Shown one piece after another: positions 1-6,809 of a stretch of 12,288 nt of DNA. The notes below the pieces were generated by a model. The model searched no databases, had not been told where the DNA came from, and saw only the letters and a program-made list of their open reading frames with translations. Numbering within the stretch: position 1 is the first letter of the stretch; each line of letters begins with the position of its first letter. The stretch comes from Thermoplasmatota archaeon (lineage in GTDB: Archaea; Thermoplasmatota; Thermoplasmata; Halarchaeoplasmatales; Halarchaeoplasmataceae): the NCBI GenBank assembly GCA_018610025.1, contig JAHENW010000033.1:1-12288 (forward strand), written 5' to 3'. The position numbers and the translations under genes were made by a program.

Positions 1-1176
1 CTTCAATTTTTCACCCCTGACAACCGAGTCCGCATCGACCTGCATCTCCAGGAGATATATGTCGCCGCCGTGGATGGGGATGGATTTCAGCGGATTGAGT
101 TCTCTAGACAATCTCAGCATCATCCTGGCGGCCTGAAGTTCGGGTGACGCAGCCAGGTCTATCCCGACCGTTTCGACCAGTGATTTCAATCCCAGTTCCC
201 TGATGATGGCCACGGTCTTCTCCACGCCGTAGACCTTTGCCAGGAGAGCGACCAGCACATTGAATTCTTCCGAGGAAGAAGTCGAGGCTATGGCGTCGGC
301 CCTCAGTATCCCCTCCTCTATCAGTATACTCTTGTCACGGGCATCGCCTTTGATGACGGTAACGTCCCTCAGTTCTTCCGCCGCCCTCCTGCACCTTTTC
401 TGTGACTCGTCGAGTATCTCCACGTTGATACCCCTTTTCTCCAGTATCTTGGAAACATTGATACCGATGTCCGTAGCCCCGATGACCATGACCCTATTGA
501 CGTGCTTTTTTCTTCTTCCTAGAAGCTTTATCATCTTTTTCTCGCCCTTCCTCCCTTCCATCATCACGATGAGGGTATCGCCTTCCTTGAGCTCGTCATC
601 CCCGTGGGGAACGAGCACGTTACTTTTCCTTATTATAGCTCCCAGGTTGATGTTCGTAGGGAAGTCGATTTCCTCTATCTTCTTGCCCTTGATCTTGGAT
701 TGGGACAGGACCTTGAATTCCATAACGTTGATCTTCCCACCCATGGAGAGGTTCCTGTCGATGGCCGACGGGACGCTTATGATATTGGCTATCTTCTTTG
801 CGATGATCAGTTCCGGTGATACGGCGTAATCAACTCCGATCTTTGAGAAGCGCTGAGAGACCGGTTTAGAGATGTATTCCAGGCCGTTTATCCTGGCCAG
901 TGTTTTACAGCCGGCAGATTTGGCCATGGAACACGTTACCAGGTTCGTCTCGTTGTGATCGGTCACCGCAAAGAGGTAGTGAGCAGATTTGATATCGAGT
1001 GAGTTCAGCAGTTCCGGTCTGGCTCCGTTCCCTCTCACGACCTTCACATCGAGACTCCTTGCCTTCCTGCAGGCCTTCTTCTTCTTGTCCACGATGATCA
1101 CGTCGTGCCCTTTCCTCCGGATAGATTCGGCCAGTTCATATCCGACTTCTCCTGCTCCGATGATGATTACCTTCAT
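1..1176 (-). CDS. trkA: TrkA-type potassium uptake regulator, two RCK modules (C-terminus cut by window edge)
   Basis: This is probably the cytoplasmic NAD-binding regulatory subunit of a Trk/Ktr-type K+ transporter; the membrane partner TrkH is not in the window. The visible 392 residues begin MKVIIIGAGEVGYELAE, a Rossmann loop (GxGxxG, G7-G12) followed by an acidic residue (D30) at the end of strand 2, as expected for NAD(H). A first RCK_C-like region lies at about residues 130-215. A second Rossmann unit starts near residue 230 (VMVIGATDIG, with the GxxxxG glycines at 233 and 238) and has its own acidic residue in VEILDES. A second RCK_C begins near 372. Family members run about 440-460 residues, so roughly the last 50-70 are missing off the left edge. 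The ATG at 1176 was chosen because the Rossmann strand starts immediately there. Only 33 bases separate it from the upstream small gene on the same strand, so the two may be co-transcribed. Confidence 0.9.
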   Translation of the reverse strand, partial: MKVIIIGAGEVGYELAESIRRKGHDVIIVDKKKKACRKARSLDVKVVRGNGARPELLNSLDIKSAHYLFAVTDHNETNLVTCSMAKSAGCKTLARINGLEYISKPVSQRFSKIGVDYAVSPELIIAKKIANIISVPSAIDRNLSMGGKINVMEFKVLSQSKIKGKKIEEIDFPTNINLGAIIRKSNVLVPHGDDELKEGDTLIVMMEGRKGEKKMIKLLGRRKKHVNRVMVIGATDIGINVSKILEKRGINVEILDESQKRCRRAAEELRDVTVIKGDARDKSILIEEGILRADAIASTSSSEEFNVLVALLAKVYGVEKTVAIIRELGLKSLVETVGIDLAASPELQAARMMLRLSRELNPLKSIPIHGGDIYLLEMQVDADSVVRGEKLK

Positions 1177-1209
1177 GTTTCCACTGACAGAAAAGGGAAT
1201 AAGATTTTC

Positions 1210-1506
1210 CTATAATAAATTATCCAAAAAGTCACCCTTCAATAGCTTCTTATGCCTAGCGATCTTTACCGTCTGCCCCTCCTCCACATCCAATTTTTTC
1301 CTATCATCCTCTCTGAGCCTTATAACTCTATCATCCAGCAAGTCGTCAGAAAAAATCGTGACAAGTATGTCCTTGCTCTCGGAACTTACCACCACTTGAT
1401 CTCCATTATCGATCCCCAACTCGTTCAAAGTGTTCTTACTGACCCTCGCTCTACCCCCGAATTTTATAGGGCTCTTCTCCACGTCTAACAACCCTTCTTC
1501 CTGCAT
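1210..1506 (-). CDS. Stand-alone CDC48/VAT N-domain-like double-psi beta-barrel protein
   Basis: A 98-residue protein of unproven function. Its sequence follows the pattern of the N-terminal double-psi beta-barrel of archaeal CDC48/VAT ATPases: a GRARVS strand, a helix (NTLNELG), a GDQVVV turn and strand, then a second half with RVIRLREDDRKKLDVEEG and QTVKI. This matches the GxxRV..LGxxxGDxVxI...RIxRxxxxRxxxxVxxGDxVxV layout of the VAT N domain. No ATPase domain is attached. AbrB-like DNA-binding proteins also use swapped-hairpin barrels and are an alternative, but the tandem pseudo-repeat and the length favour the CDC48-N type. The ATG at 1506 lies about 29 bases downstream of a TATA-like element, which suggests a leaderless message. 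It sits 45 bases after the Ubl-E2 gene on the same strand, with no T-tract between, so read-through is also possible. In CDC48/p97 this domain docks substrates and ubiquitin-linked cofactors; that role here is inference. Confidence 0.65.
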   Translation of the reverse strand: MQEEGLLDVEKSPIKFGGRARVSKNTLNELGIDNGDQVVVSSESKDILVTIFSDDLLDDRVIRLREDDRKKLDVEEGQTVKIARHKKLLKGDFLDNLL

Positions 1507-1529
1507 CTCTAATGATTGTAAGTGTTCTA

Positions 1530-1547
1530 TACAATTAAATTCTTTCG
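1530..1547 (-). promoter_or_regulatory. Putative archaeal promoter (BRE/TATA) of the double-psi-barrel gene
   Basis: Read on the minus strand, a purine-rich BRE-like stretch (CGAAAG) precedes an AT-rich TATA-like box (TTTAATTG, 1532-1539). The box centre is about 29 bases from the ATG at 1506, the spacing expected when the transcript starts at or just before the start codon. No Shine-Dalgarno sequence precedes that ATG, which agrees with leaderless initiation. Confidence 0.5.
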
Positions 1548-1551
1548 CTAT

Positions 1552-2238
1552 TTATCTATGCGTGCTCGACGGAAAACTACCCGATCTATATTCTCTTAAA
1601 GCATCATTACATCTCTTGAGATCCAGTTCCCTTTCTGGATCTGGCGAACTCAAAAGGTCTCTTATCTTTTCGATCAAGACAGATATGTTTTTCCCGATGT
1701 CCCACTCATCCAGATATTTCATCCGGATCGGATGATCGTCTGTACTTCTCCTTATATTGGGATGGAATATAGGAGTTCTCCAACGGATACGAGGGGGAGA
1801 GAAAGGGTAATCTCTGGGTAGGACGAGGTCGAATTCATGGGTGAAGATCAGGCCAACTTCTCTATCAACCTTCACTGGGCCGGGTGTATCCTTCAGGGTG
1901 ATCTCGAGCTCTATCTCTTCGCCCGATCCACATCTTTCGATCCCGGCACCTCGGATAGAATCTATCTCGTTCTCTATCCGTCTTCTCCACAGATGTTTTG
2001 GCAGTCTATTATTACTTCGCTTCTCTAAAGATACAGTACTACCGTCTTCTATATCATAATCCATCCAGCTTTTCTCGCTTACCAACCGCTCACCATCATA
2101 ACGGAGAATACGGTCTTCATCCAATCCCCAATAAGAGATGATCTTTTCCACCGTCTTTGCGATATCCTCGGACGGGTTAACCCTGATATCGATCACTTCC
2201 TTCCCACCCATTTCCCTTACCTTTAGATTTAGAGCCAT
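1552..2238 (-). CDS. Ubiquitin-like domain fused to an E2/UBC-fold domain lacking the catalytic cysteine
   Basis: A 228-residue two-domain protein. Residues 1-75 look like a ubiquitin-type beta-grasp domain: a beta hairpin, a helix (DIAKTVEKIISYWGL), then ILRYDGERL and YDIEDGSTVSL, which match the ubiquitin pattern of a strand with a G before the next strand, a YxIxDGS turn and a last strand. It has no terminal Gly-Gly. Residues 78-220 follow the E2 fold: helix 1 (WRRRIENEIDSI), strands through FTHEFDLVLPRDYP, the YPxxPP motif (144-149), HPN (159-161), a conserved Trp (179) and the following helix with LLSSPDP. In E2 enzymes the active-site Cys sits about eight residues before that Trp; Ile171 is there instead. 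The only cysteines are C103 and C210, neither at the active site. It is therefore probably a non-catalytic, UEV-like protein. Alternatives are an RWD-type adaptor, or a shifted nucleophile. The ATG at 2238 is supported by a TATA box 25 bases upstream. It is divergent from the giant zinc-finger protein gene. Confidence 0.75.
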   Translation of the reverse strand: MALNLKVREMGGKEVIDIRVNPSEDIAKTVEKIISYWGLDEDRILRYDGERLVSEKSWMDYDIEDGSTVSLEKRSNNRLPKHLWRRRIENEIDSIRGAGIERCGSGEEIELEITLKDTPGPVKVDREVGLIFTHEFDLVLPRDYPFSPPRIRWRTPIFHPNIRRSTDDHPIRMKYLDEWDIGKNISVLIEKIRDLLSSPDPERELDLKRCNDALREYRSGSFPSSTHR

Positions 2239-2258
2239 TAGAAGTGGAATCTACGGCC

Positions 2259-2274
2259 TTAAATAAGTTTTTCC
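2259..2274 (-). promoter_or_regulatory. Putative leaderless promoter of the Ubl-E2 gene
   Basis: On the minus strand GGAAAAA (2268-2274, BRE-like) is followed directly by CTTATTTAA (2259-2267, TATA-like). The box centre is about 25 bases from the ATG at 2238, so transcription should start at the start codon. No ribosome binding site is seen. The element lies in the 182-base divergent spacer shared with the plus-strand gene at 2421. Confidence 0.6.
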
Positions 2275-2304
2275 CTACTCAGCAAACCAGCGTAAGAGTT
2301 AAGA

Positions 2305-2323
2305 ACGCCGAAAACTATAAATC
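2305..2323 (+). promoter_or_regulatory. Putative promoter of the giant helical-repeat gene
   Basis: CGAAAA (BRE-like) runs into CTATAAATC (2315-2323), a strong archaeal TATA-box match. Expected start of transcription is near 2344, which would leave a leader of roughly 75 bases before the ATG at 2421. That is unlike the leaderless arrangement of several neighbouring genes. About 50 bases separate this box from the divergent TATA box of the Ubl-E2 gene, so one regulator bound between them could affect both directions. Confidence 0.55.
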
Positions 2324-2420
2324 TTTAGATTCCTACTCCTAACGCCCACGCAGACCGTACCTCGGGGGAGTTCAATCCAATACCTATTATCTGAAAAATA
2401 GCATCCCTCGTCTCTCGGAG

Positions 2421-5400
2421 ATGAGAAGATTGGCAGGAAAATACCTCAAAGCTAAAAAACTCGCCAAGGAAATGGAGGAGAAGGCCAAAAAGATCGACGA
2501 AGTCAAGAATCAGGCCAAGGAGAGTATAAAACTTGCCGAAGAGATCCTGGAAGATTCCTACGATCTGGGGATCGAGGACGAGGAGGCTGAAGGGTATATA
2601 GAAGAGGCAGAGGACCTGCTGGACGAGAAGGAATTCGAGGATGCTTTAGATAAATCTGAAGAGGCCCTTGACAGCTTGAAGGAGACTTCAAAAGATATCA
2701 TCGACGAGATAAAGGACTCTATCGAGGAGATAAAAGAAACCTTCGGCGGGGAGGGGGACATAGAGGAGTCCGTGGAGAAGATAGACGAATCGGTGGAGAA
2801 GATAGAGGAGAACCAATTCAACGAGGCCTTCGAGATCGCCGCCCAGGCAAGAAAAAGTTGTAACGAGATAGTTCAGGATAAGATGGAGGACAATCTCCGG
2901 AATATCGAATACCTCTTATCTTCACTCGAGGAATGGGGGCAGGACACCGAGGACATCGAGGATACGTTGGTTCAAGCCAGGGGGGCCATGGATGAGGGGG
3001 AATTCTCGGAAGCTCTTTCGTTCTACAGAACCTGTAAAGAGGATATCGACGAGAAGATAGAGGACTATCTCGATGATATCCAAAACACTGTGGAGGATAA
3101 GGAAGACGTGCTGAGGGGGAACGGGGTGAACATGGACGAGATCGATGAGCTCTTGAGCAAAGCCCAGACGCGCAGGAACGAGGCTGATTATGAAGAAACG
3201 GTAGACCTGATAGAACAGGCAGAACAGGAACTCGAGGGCGCCATGGGAAAGGTGGTGGAAAGAAACATCGAGAAACTCGAAGAGGAAGTAGAGGAGGCAT
3301 TGGAACTCGGTGCCTCGGTAGATGAGGTCAAAGAGCTGATCCAGCGTTTGGACGAGATCAAGGGAAAGAAGAGCCCCCAGCAGATATACAATGTAATAGA
3401 CAAGGCCTTCGAGAAGGTCGAGGAGGCTAAATTCGAGAGGGTCCTCAAGACCATAGCTGAGTCCCGTGAAAATTTCATCAAAGCCAAGGAGATGGGTATC
3501 GATATATCCGAACCGATGAATCTATTGAATAAAGCGAGGGACTCACTCAAAGACGGAGACTATCAGGGTGCATTGGAATGGGCCAGGTCTGGAAGAGAAA
3601 AGGTGGAAGAACTCGTCGGACAGCATGAAAAAATAAATAAAAAACTCGATGAAGGAAAAGAGCTTATAGAGAAGTTATCTGAAGCGGGTATCGAACTCCC
3701 CGACGCGGAGGAGGTGCTTTCAGAAAGCGAGGAGGCCGTTGAAGAAAAGAATCACGAGAAGGCAGAAGAGAAATTGAACGAACTGGATGAGATAGTAGAT
3801 GAACAGGCCTCTTCAGAGATAATGGACATCGTCGAAGATTTCGAGGTCAGCGTTCTGTCAGCTCAAGAACTTGGGCTCGATGTAGACGAATATCAAGAGG
3901 ACTTGGATAGCGCGGCGTCGAAGAGCCAGTCCGGTGAATATGTAGAAGCCGTCAAAATGGCCAGCAGAGGGAGGGAAGAGCTGGAAGATCATATCAAGGA
4001 AGAACTGGAAGATCGGCTTGAGAACACTAGAGAAACCATCTCTAGGATAAAAGAAGACATGGGGGAGGAGAACCTCTCTGAAAATTTCGATGAGGTAGTG
4101 GAGATAGTGGAGAAGAGTGAAGAGGAATTTGAGGATGAAATATATCATGAATCCATTAAGCACCTCAATGAGGCCGACGAGCGCTTGGAAGAATGGCAGG
4201 TCGGCAAAGCAAAGAACAGTTTCGAAAAGGCCCAGGAGACCATCTCCCTGCTGGAGGATCTAGAGATAGAGGACATAGATCTGGACGACTTAAAAGACCG
4301 ATTGGAAGATGCCGAGGGGTCTTTAGATGTTAACGAGTATTCCAAAGTGGTGGCCATATCTAAAGAGATCCAGGAGCAAGTTCAAGATGAACTAGAAGAT
4401 GTAGCCGATGATGAATTTTCCGACGCGAAGAGAGAGGTCGTGAAGGCAAAGAAAGGGGGAGTGGATATCGAAGATATGAGGAACGAACTCATCGAATGTA
4501 AAAAGAAGATAAGAAAAGAAGATTACCTCGATGCTATAACCATATCTGTGGACGTCAAGGAAAGGGCCCAGGGAGCATTAAAGGCGAGACAGGAAGCGAA
4601 GGAACTGATCACTGAGGTGAAGAACCAGATAAAGGAAGTAACGGAGGAGAGCGCGATAGAAGATGTTTCCGGAGCTAAAGAGCTACTTCAGGAAGCAAAA
4701 GAACTGCTGAAAGGAGGACAATACGAAAGCTCAAAGGAAAGGGCCCAGGATGCCAAAGCCAAACTCGAAGAACTGCAGAAGATCCAGGATATAAAGGATA
4801 AAAAGAGTGAATTGATGACCGTGATAGAGAAAGGGGAAGAGATAGGTGTTGACATAAGCGAATATGAAGAGGCCCTTGAAAGAAGTCCAGAAGACACGTA
4901 TGAAGAGGGATACGAAGCATCCCTTCAGGAGATCGAGGACACGAAACAGAGATTGAAAGAGAAGATGGTCGAGACCGTAGAGAGTCGAATAGAGGGAACA
5001 AAAGATATCATCCATTCAGCTAAAGATATAGGGATAAGCCTTGAGGAACCCGAGGAGATGGTCGATGAAGCTCGGGCGCTGATGAACGACGACTATTACC
5101 TAGAAGCCATCGAGAAGATAGAAGAATGTAGAGACCGCATCAACGAGATAAGAGATAAGAGCAAGAAGGCGGCCAATAAGCTAAAAGAGATAAAGGAGGA
5201 GATAGAGGAGGCGAAGAACATCAATGCAGATGTTACCAAAGCCGAGGAAATGCTCGATAGGGCCATGGAGAACCTGAGGAAGGACAACTACGAGATAGCC
5301 ATGGAGCTGGCCGAGGATATCGAAGGAAGGGTCGAAGAGGCCGAAGTCCAGCGGGTGGAAAAGATCCACTCTACCTTCGAGGATAAGATAGCTGATGTAA

Positions 5401-6290
5401 GGAGTGAGGGGATAAACACCGCTCTGGCGGACAACCTTATGAGAAGGGCAAAAAAGGCCAAAGAGGAAGGGAATTACAAGGAAGCGATCAACCTCGCCAT
5501 GCAGAGCGAGGGGGAACTGGAAAGGATAGAACTCCAGCAGGATATCGCCGAAAGGAGCATCAATACTACGAAAAACAAATTGAAAGAGGCCAGGGAGAAA
5601 GGCGTTAAGGTGAAGAAGGCAAAAGAAGCCTTGGAAGAGGCCAAAGAGGCCTACCAGGGGGGATTCTATGTGAAGGCCTTCGATAACGCCGTCGAGAGCG
5701 GAGAAATGCTGAATAAAGCGTTAAAGATCCATGAGGAGGTCAATGACTTCCTCGAAGAGCTCGATATTATAGTCCAAGAGGGAGGGAAGATGGACCTCGA
5801 GATCGGTAAGATAGAAGATATAAAGGATTCCATGGAGAAAAGGCTCGAGGAGGGAGAGTACGAAGATGCATATTCACTGGGTGGTGAAGCAGAAGAAGAG
5901 TTGGAAGGACTCAAATCGGAACTCAAAGAAAAAGTAGAAGAGTTCGAAGAAAAGCTCAAGGATATGGAAGAGGAAGGTAAAGAGGTGGGCGAGGCGATAG
6001 AGAAGATAAGGAAGGCTAGAGCCAAACTCGAGATGGACTCGATGACCGAGGTCTTCGAACTAGTACATCAGGCCCGGGAGGAGATCGGCGAGGAGGAGAT
6101 AGAGGAATATGAGGAGTATCTAGATGAGACCAAGGAACTGGTCAAGAAGGCGAGTAAGTTCGGTGCTCCAGTCACCGAGACCCAGGACCTTATAGAAGAG
6201 GCCGAGGGATTGAGGGACGATGATATCAAGAATGCGAAAGAGAAGGCGAAGGAAGCACTAAGGGAGGTCGAGAGAAGCCTCGAACCCTAC
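2421..6290 (+). repeat. About 20 degenerate 60-66-residue helical repeats (protein level)
   Basis: The repeat is seen in the protein, not as DNA identity. A recurring core has the form G-(I/V/L)-(D/S)-(I/V)-x-E, then about 12 residues of helix with LLxxAxxxL, then a (G/D/N)-x-Y-x-(E/D)-A turn and a helix ending near EELE. Clear examples lie around residues 358, 484, 808 and 870; the last two are 62 residues apart. Units are strongly diverged, so the expansion is old, unlike the PKD/GEVED repeats further right. Confidence 0.7.
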
Positions 6291-6797
6291 AGCCCGAAGA
6301 TTGAGATCGTGGTGGAGGGACATATCATCGAGGAGAAATGGAACGATATAGAGTTGAAGATCAAGAATACTGGCGGAGGAGTAGCCAAGGATCCCGAACT
6401 CACGATAGAGAATGCCGAAGTCAACGGAGTCGAGCTCCCGGAAAAGTTGATGGCCGACGCTGAGGAGGAGATGAAGGTCGAGGTAAGGCCTGACGGGGAC
6501 GAGGTCAGATTCATCGGGGGCGGTAAAAGGATATTCGACGATAAAGAGATGAAGGCCGAACTGGATGTGAACGTCAGGGAAGGTGGATTCCATCTCGAGG
6601 AGGCCACCGGAGAAGAGAAGTGCGGTATCTGCAAGGGGAAGATCCAGGAAGGGTTGGAGATGATCGTCTGTGAATGTGGAGGGACCTACCACAGGTCGTG
6701 CGGAGAGAGGAAGGGTGAGTGTCCAGAATGCGGTGTTGAATTCGAGGTGAAAGAGAAAGAAAAGAAGGCCTCGAAAAGGGTCGCATTGAAGATTTAG
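2421..6797 (+). CDS. Giant acidic helical-repeat protein with C-terminal beta domain and RING/PHD-like C4HC3 zinc finger
   Basis: 1458 residues with no signal peptide and no membrane segment, so it is expected to be cytoplasmic. Residues 1 to about 1290 are almost entirely helical, rich in Glu, Lys, Asp, Ile and Leu, and divide into about 20 degenerate units of 60-66 residues. Each unit has a long helix, a short turn such as MGIDI, LGLDV or IGVDI, a second helix, then a (G/D/N)xYxEA motif opening a third. This resembles a TPR- or spectrin-like solenoid more than a plain coiled coil. Residues about 1291-1395 (SPKIEIVVEGHI..., IKNTGGGVAKDPELTI) look like a CARDB/Ig-type beta sandwich. The C-terminus holds C1401-x2-C1404-x12-C1417-x1-C1419-x4-H1424-x2-C1427-x6-C1434-x2-C1437, a C4HC3 treble-clef pattern like RING-CH or PHD fingers. 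The function is unknown; a scaffold or E3-like role is inference. The ATG at 2421 is the only good start in the opening region; the purine run before it abuts the codon and is too close to be a normal Shine-Dalgarno site. QueH follows 12 bases downstream. Confidence 0.85.
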   Translation: MRRLAGKYLKAKKLAKEMEEKAKKIDEVKNQAKESIKLAEEILEDSYDLGIEDEEAEGYIEEAEDLLDEKEFEDALDKSEEALDSLKETSKDIIDEIKDSIEEIKETFGGEGDIEESVEKIDESVEKIEENQFNEAFEIAAQARKSCNEIVQDKMEDNLRNIEYLLSSLEEWGQDTEDIEDTLVQARGAMDEGEFSEALSFYRTCKEDIDEKIEDYLDDIQNTVEDKEDVLRGNGVNMDEIDELLSKAQTRRNEADYEETVDLIEQAEQELEGAMGKVVERNIEKLEEEVEEALELGASVDEVKELIQRLDEIKGKKSPQQIYNVIDKAFEKVEEAKFERVLKTIAESRENFIKAKEMGIDISEPMNLLNKARDSLKDGDYQGALEWARSGREKVEELVGQHEKINKKLDEGKELIEKLSEAGIELPDAEEVLSESEEAVEEKNHEKAEEKLNELDEIVDEQASSEIMDIVEDFEVSVLSAQELGLDVDEYQEDLDSAASKSQSGEYVEAVKMASRGREELEDHIKEELEDRLENTRETISRIKEDMGEENLSENFDEVVEIVEKSEEEFEDEIYHESIKHLNEADERLEEWQVGKAKNSFEKAQETISLLEDLEIEDIDLDDLKDRLEDAEGSLDVNEYSKVVAISKEIQEQVQDELEDVADDEFSDAKREVVKAKKGGVDIEDMRNELIECKKKIRKEDYLDAITISVDVKERAQGALKARQEAKELITEVKNQIKEVTEESAIEDVSGAKELLQEAKELLKGGQYESSKERAQDAKAKLEELQKIQDIKDKKSELMTVIEKGEEIGVDISEYEEALERSPEDTYEEGYEASLQEIEDTKQRLKEKMVETVESRIEGTKDIIHSAKDIGISLEEPEEMVDEARALMNDDYYLEAIEKIEECRDRINEIRDKSKKAANKLKEIKEEIEEAKNINADVTKAEEMLDRAMENLRKDNYEIAMELAEDIEGRVEEAEVQRVEKIHSTFEDKIADVRSEGINTALADNLMRRAKKAKEEGNYKEAINLAMQSEGELERIELQQDIAERSINTTKNKLKEAREKGVKVKKAKEALEEAKEAYQGGFYVKAFDNAVESGEMLNKALKIHEEVNDFLEELDIIVQEGGKMDLEIGKIEDIKDSMEKRLEEGEYEDAYSLGGEAEEELEGLKSELKEKVEEFEEKLKDMEEEGKEVGEAIEKIRKARAKLEMDSMTEVFELVHQAREEIGEEEIEEYEEYLDETKELVKKASKFGAPVTETQDLIEEAEGLRDDDIKNAKEKAKEALREVERSLEPYSPKIEIVVEGHIIEEKWNDIELKIKNTGGGVAKDPELTIENAEVNGVELPEKLMADAEEEMKVEVRPDGDEVRFIGGGKRIFDDKEMKAELDVNVREGGFHLEEATGEEKCGICKGKIQEGLEMIVCECGGTYHRSCGERKGECPECGVEFEVKEKEKKASKRVALKI
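6621..6731 (+). other. C4HC3 zinc-finger-coding segment (RING/PHD-like)
   Basis: Eight metal ligands are visible in the order Cys-Cys-Cys-Cys-His-Cys-Cys-Cys, with spacings 2, 12, 1, 4, 2, 6 and 2. RING fingers and PHD fingers both bind two zinc ions in a cross-braced way. The C-x1-C pair followed by His-x2-Cys is closest to the RING-CH/PHD order, while the last loop (6 residues) is short as in prokaryotic RING-like fingers. The flanking CGGTYHRSC and ECPEC are typical treble-clef knuckles. Two independent zinc knuckles would be the alternative. Confidence 0.7.
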
Positions 6798-6800
6798 ATA

Positions 6801-6808
6801 GGTGATCC
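6801..6808 (+). promoter_or_regulatory. Shine-Dalgarno site of the QueH gene
   Basis: GGTGATCC can pair with the GGATCACC stretch near the archaeal 16S rRNA 3' end. It stands just before the ATG at 6810 and inside the 12-base gap after the upstream stop codon. It supports both this start and translation of queH as the second gene of an operon. Confidence 0.6.
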
Positions 6809-6809
6809 C

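Noticed and set aside
260..829. A 189-codon plus-strand open frame at the left end, Ser/Leu-rich.
   Set aside because: It lies opposite the well-supported TrkA-type gene and has only low-complexity sequence.
1552..2238. Active E2 ubiquitin-conjugating enzyme.
   Set aside because: No cysteine lies between HPN and the conserved Trp, so thioester transfer by the usual mechanism is not expected.
2345..2400. A tRNA-like T-arm fragment (a G-run followed by TTCAATCC) in the leader of the giant gene.
   Set aside because: The loop is one base short, the stem does not pair, and no acceptor or anticodon arm can be drawn around it.
6258..6692. A 144-codon open frame on the minus strand opposite the end of the giant gene.
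   Set aside because: It is a shadow of the Glu/Lys-rich plus-strand gene, with no promoter, ribosome site or recognisable domain. The same holds for the other open frames opposite 2421-6797.
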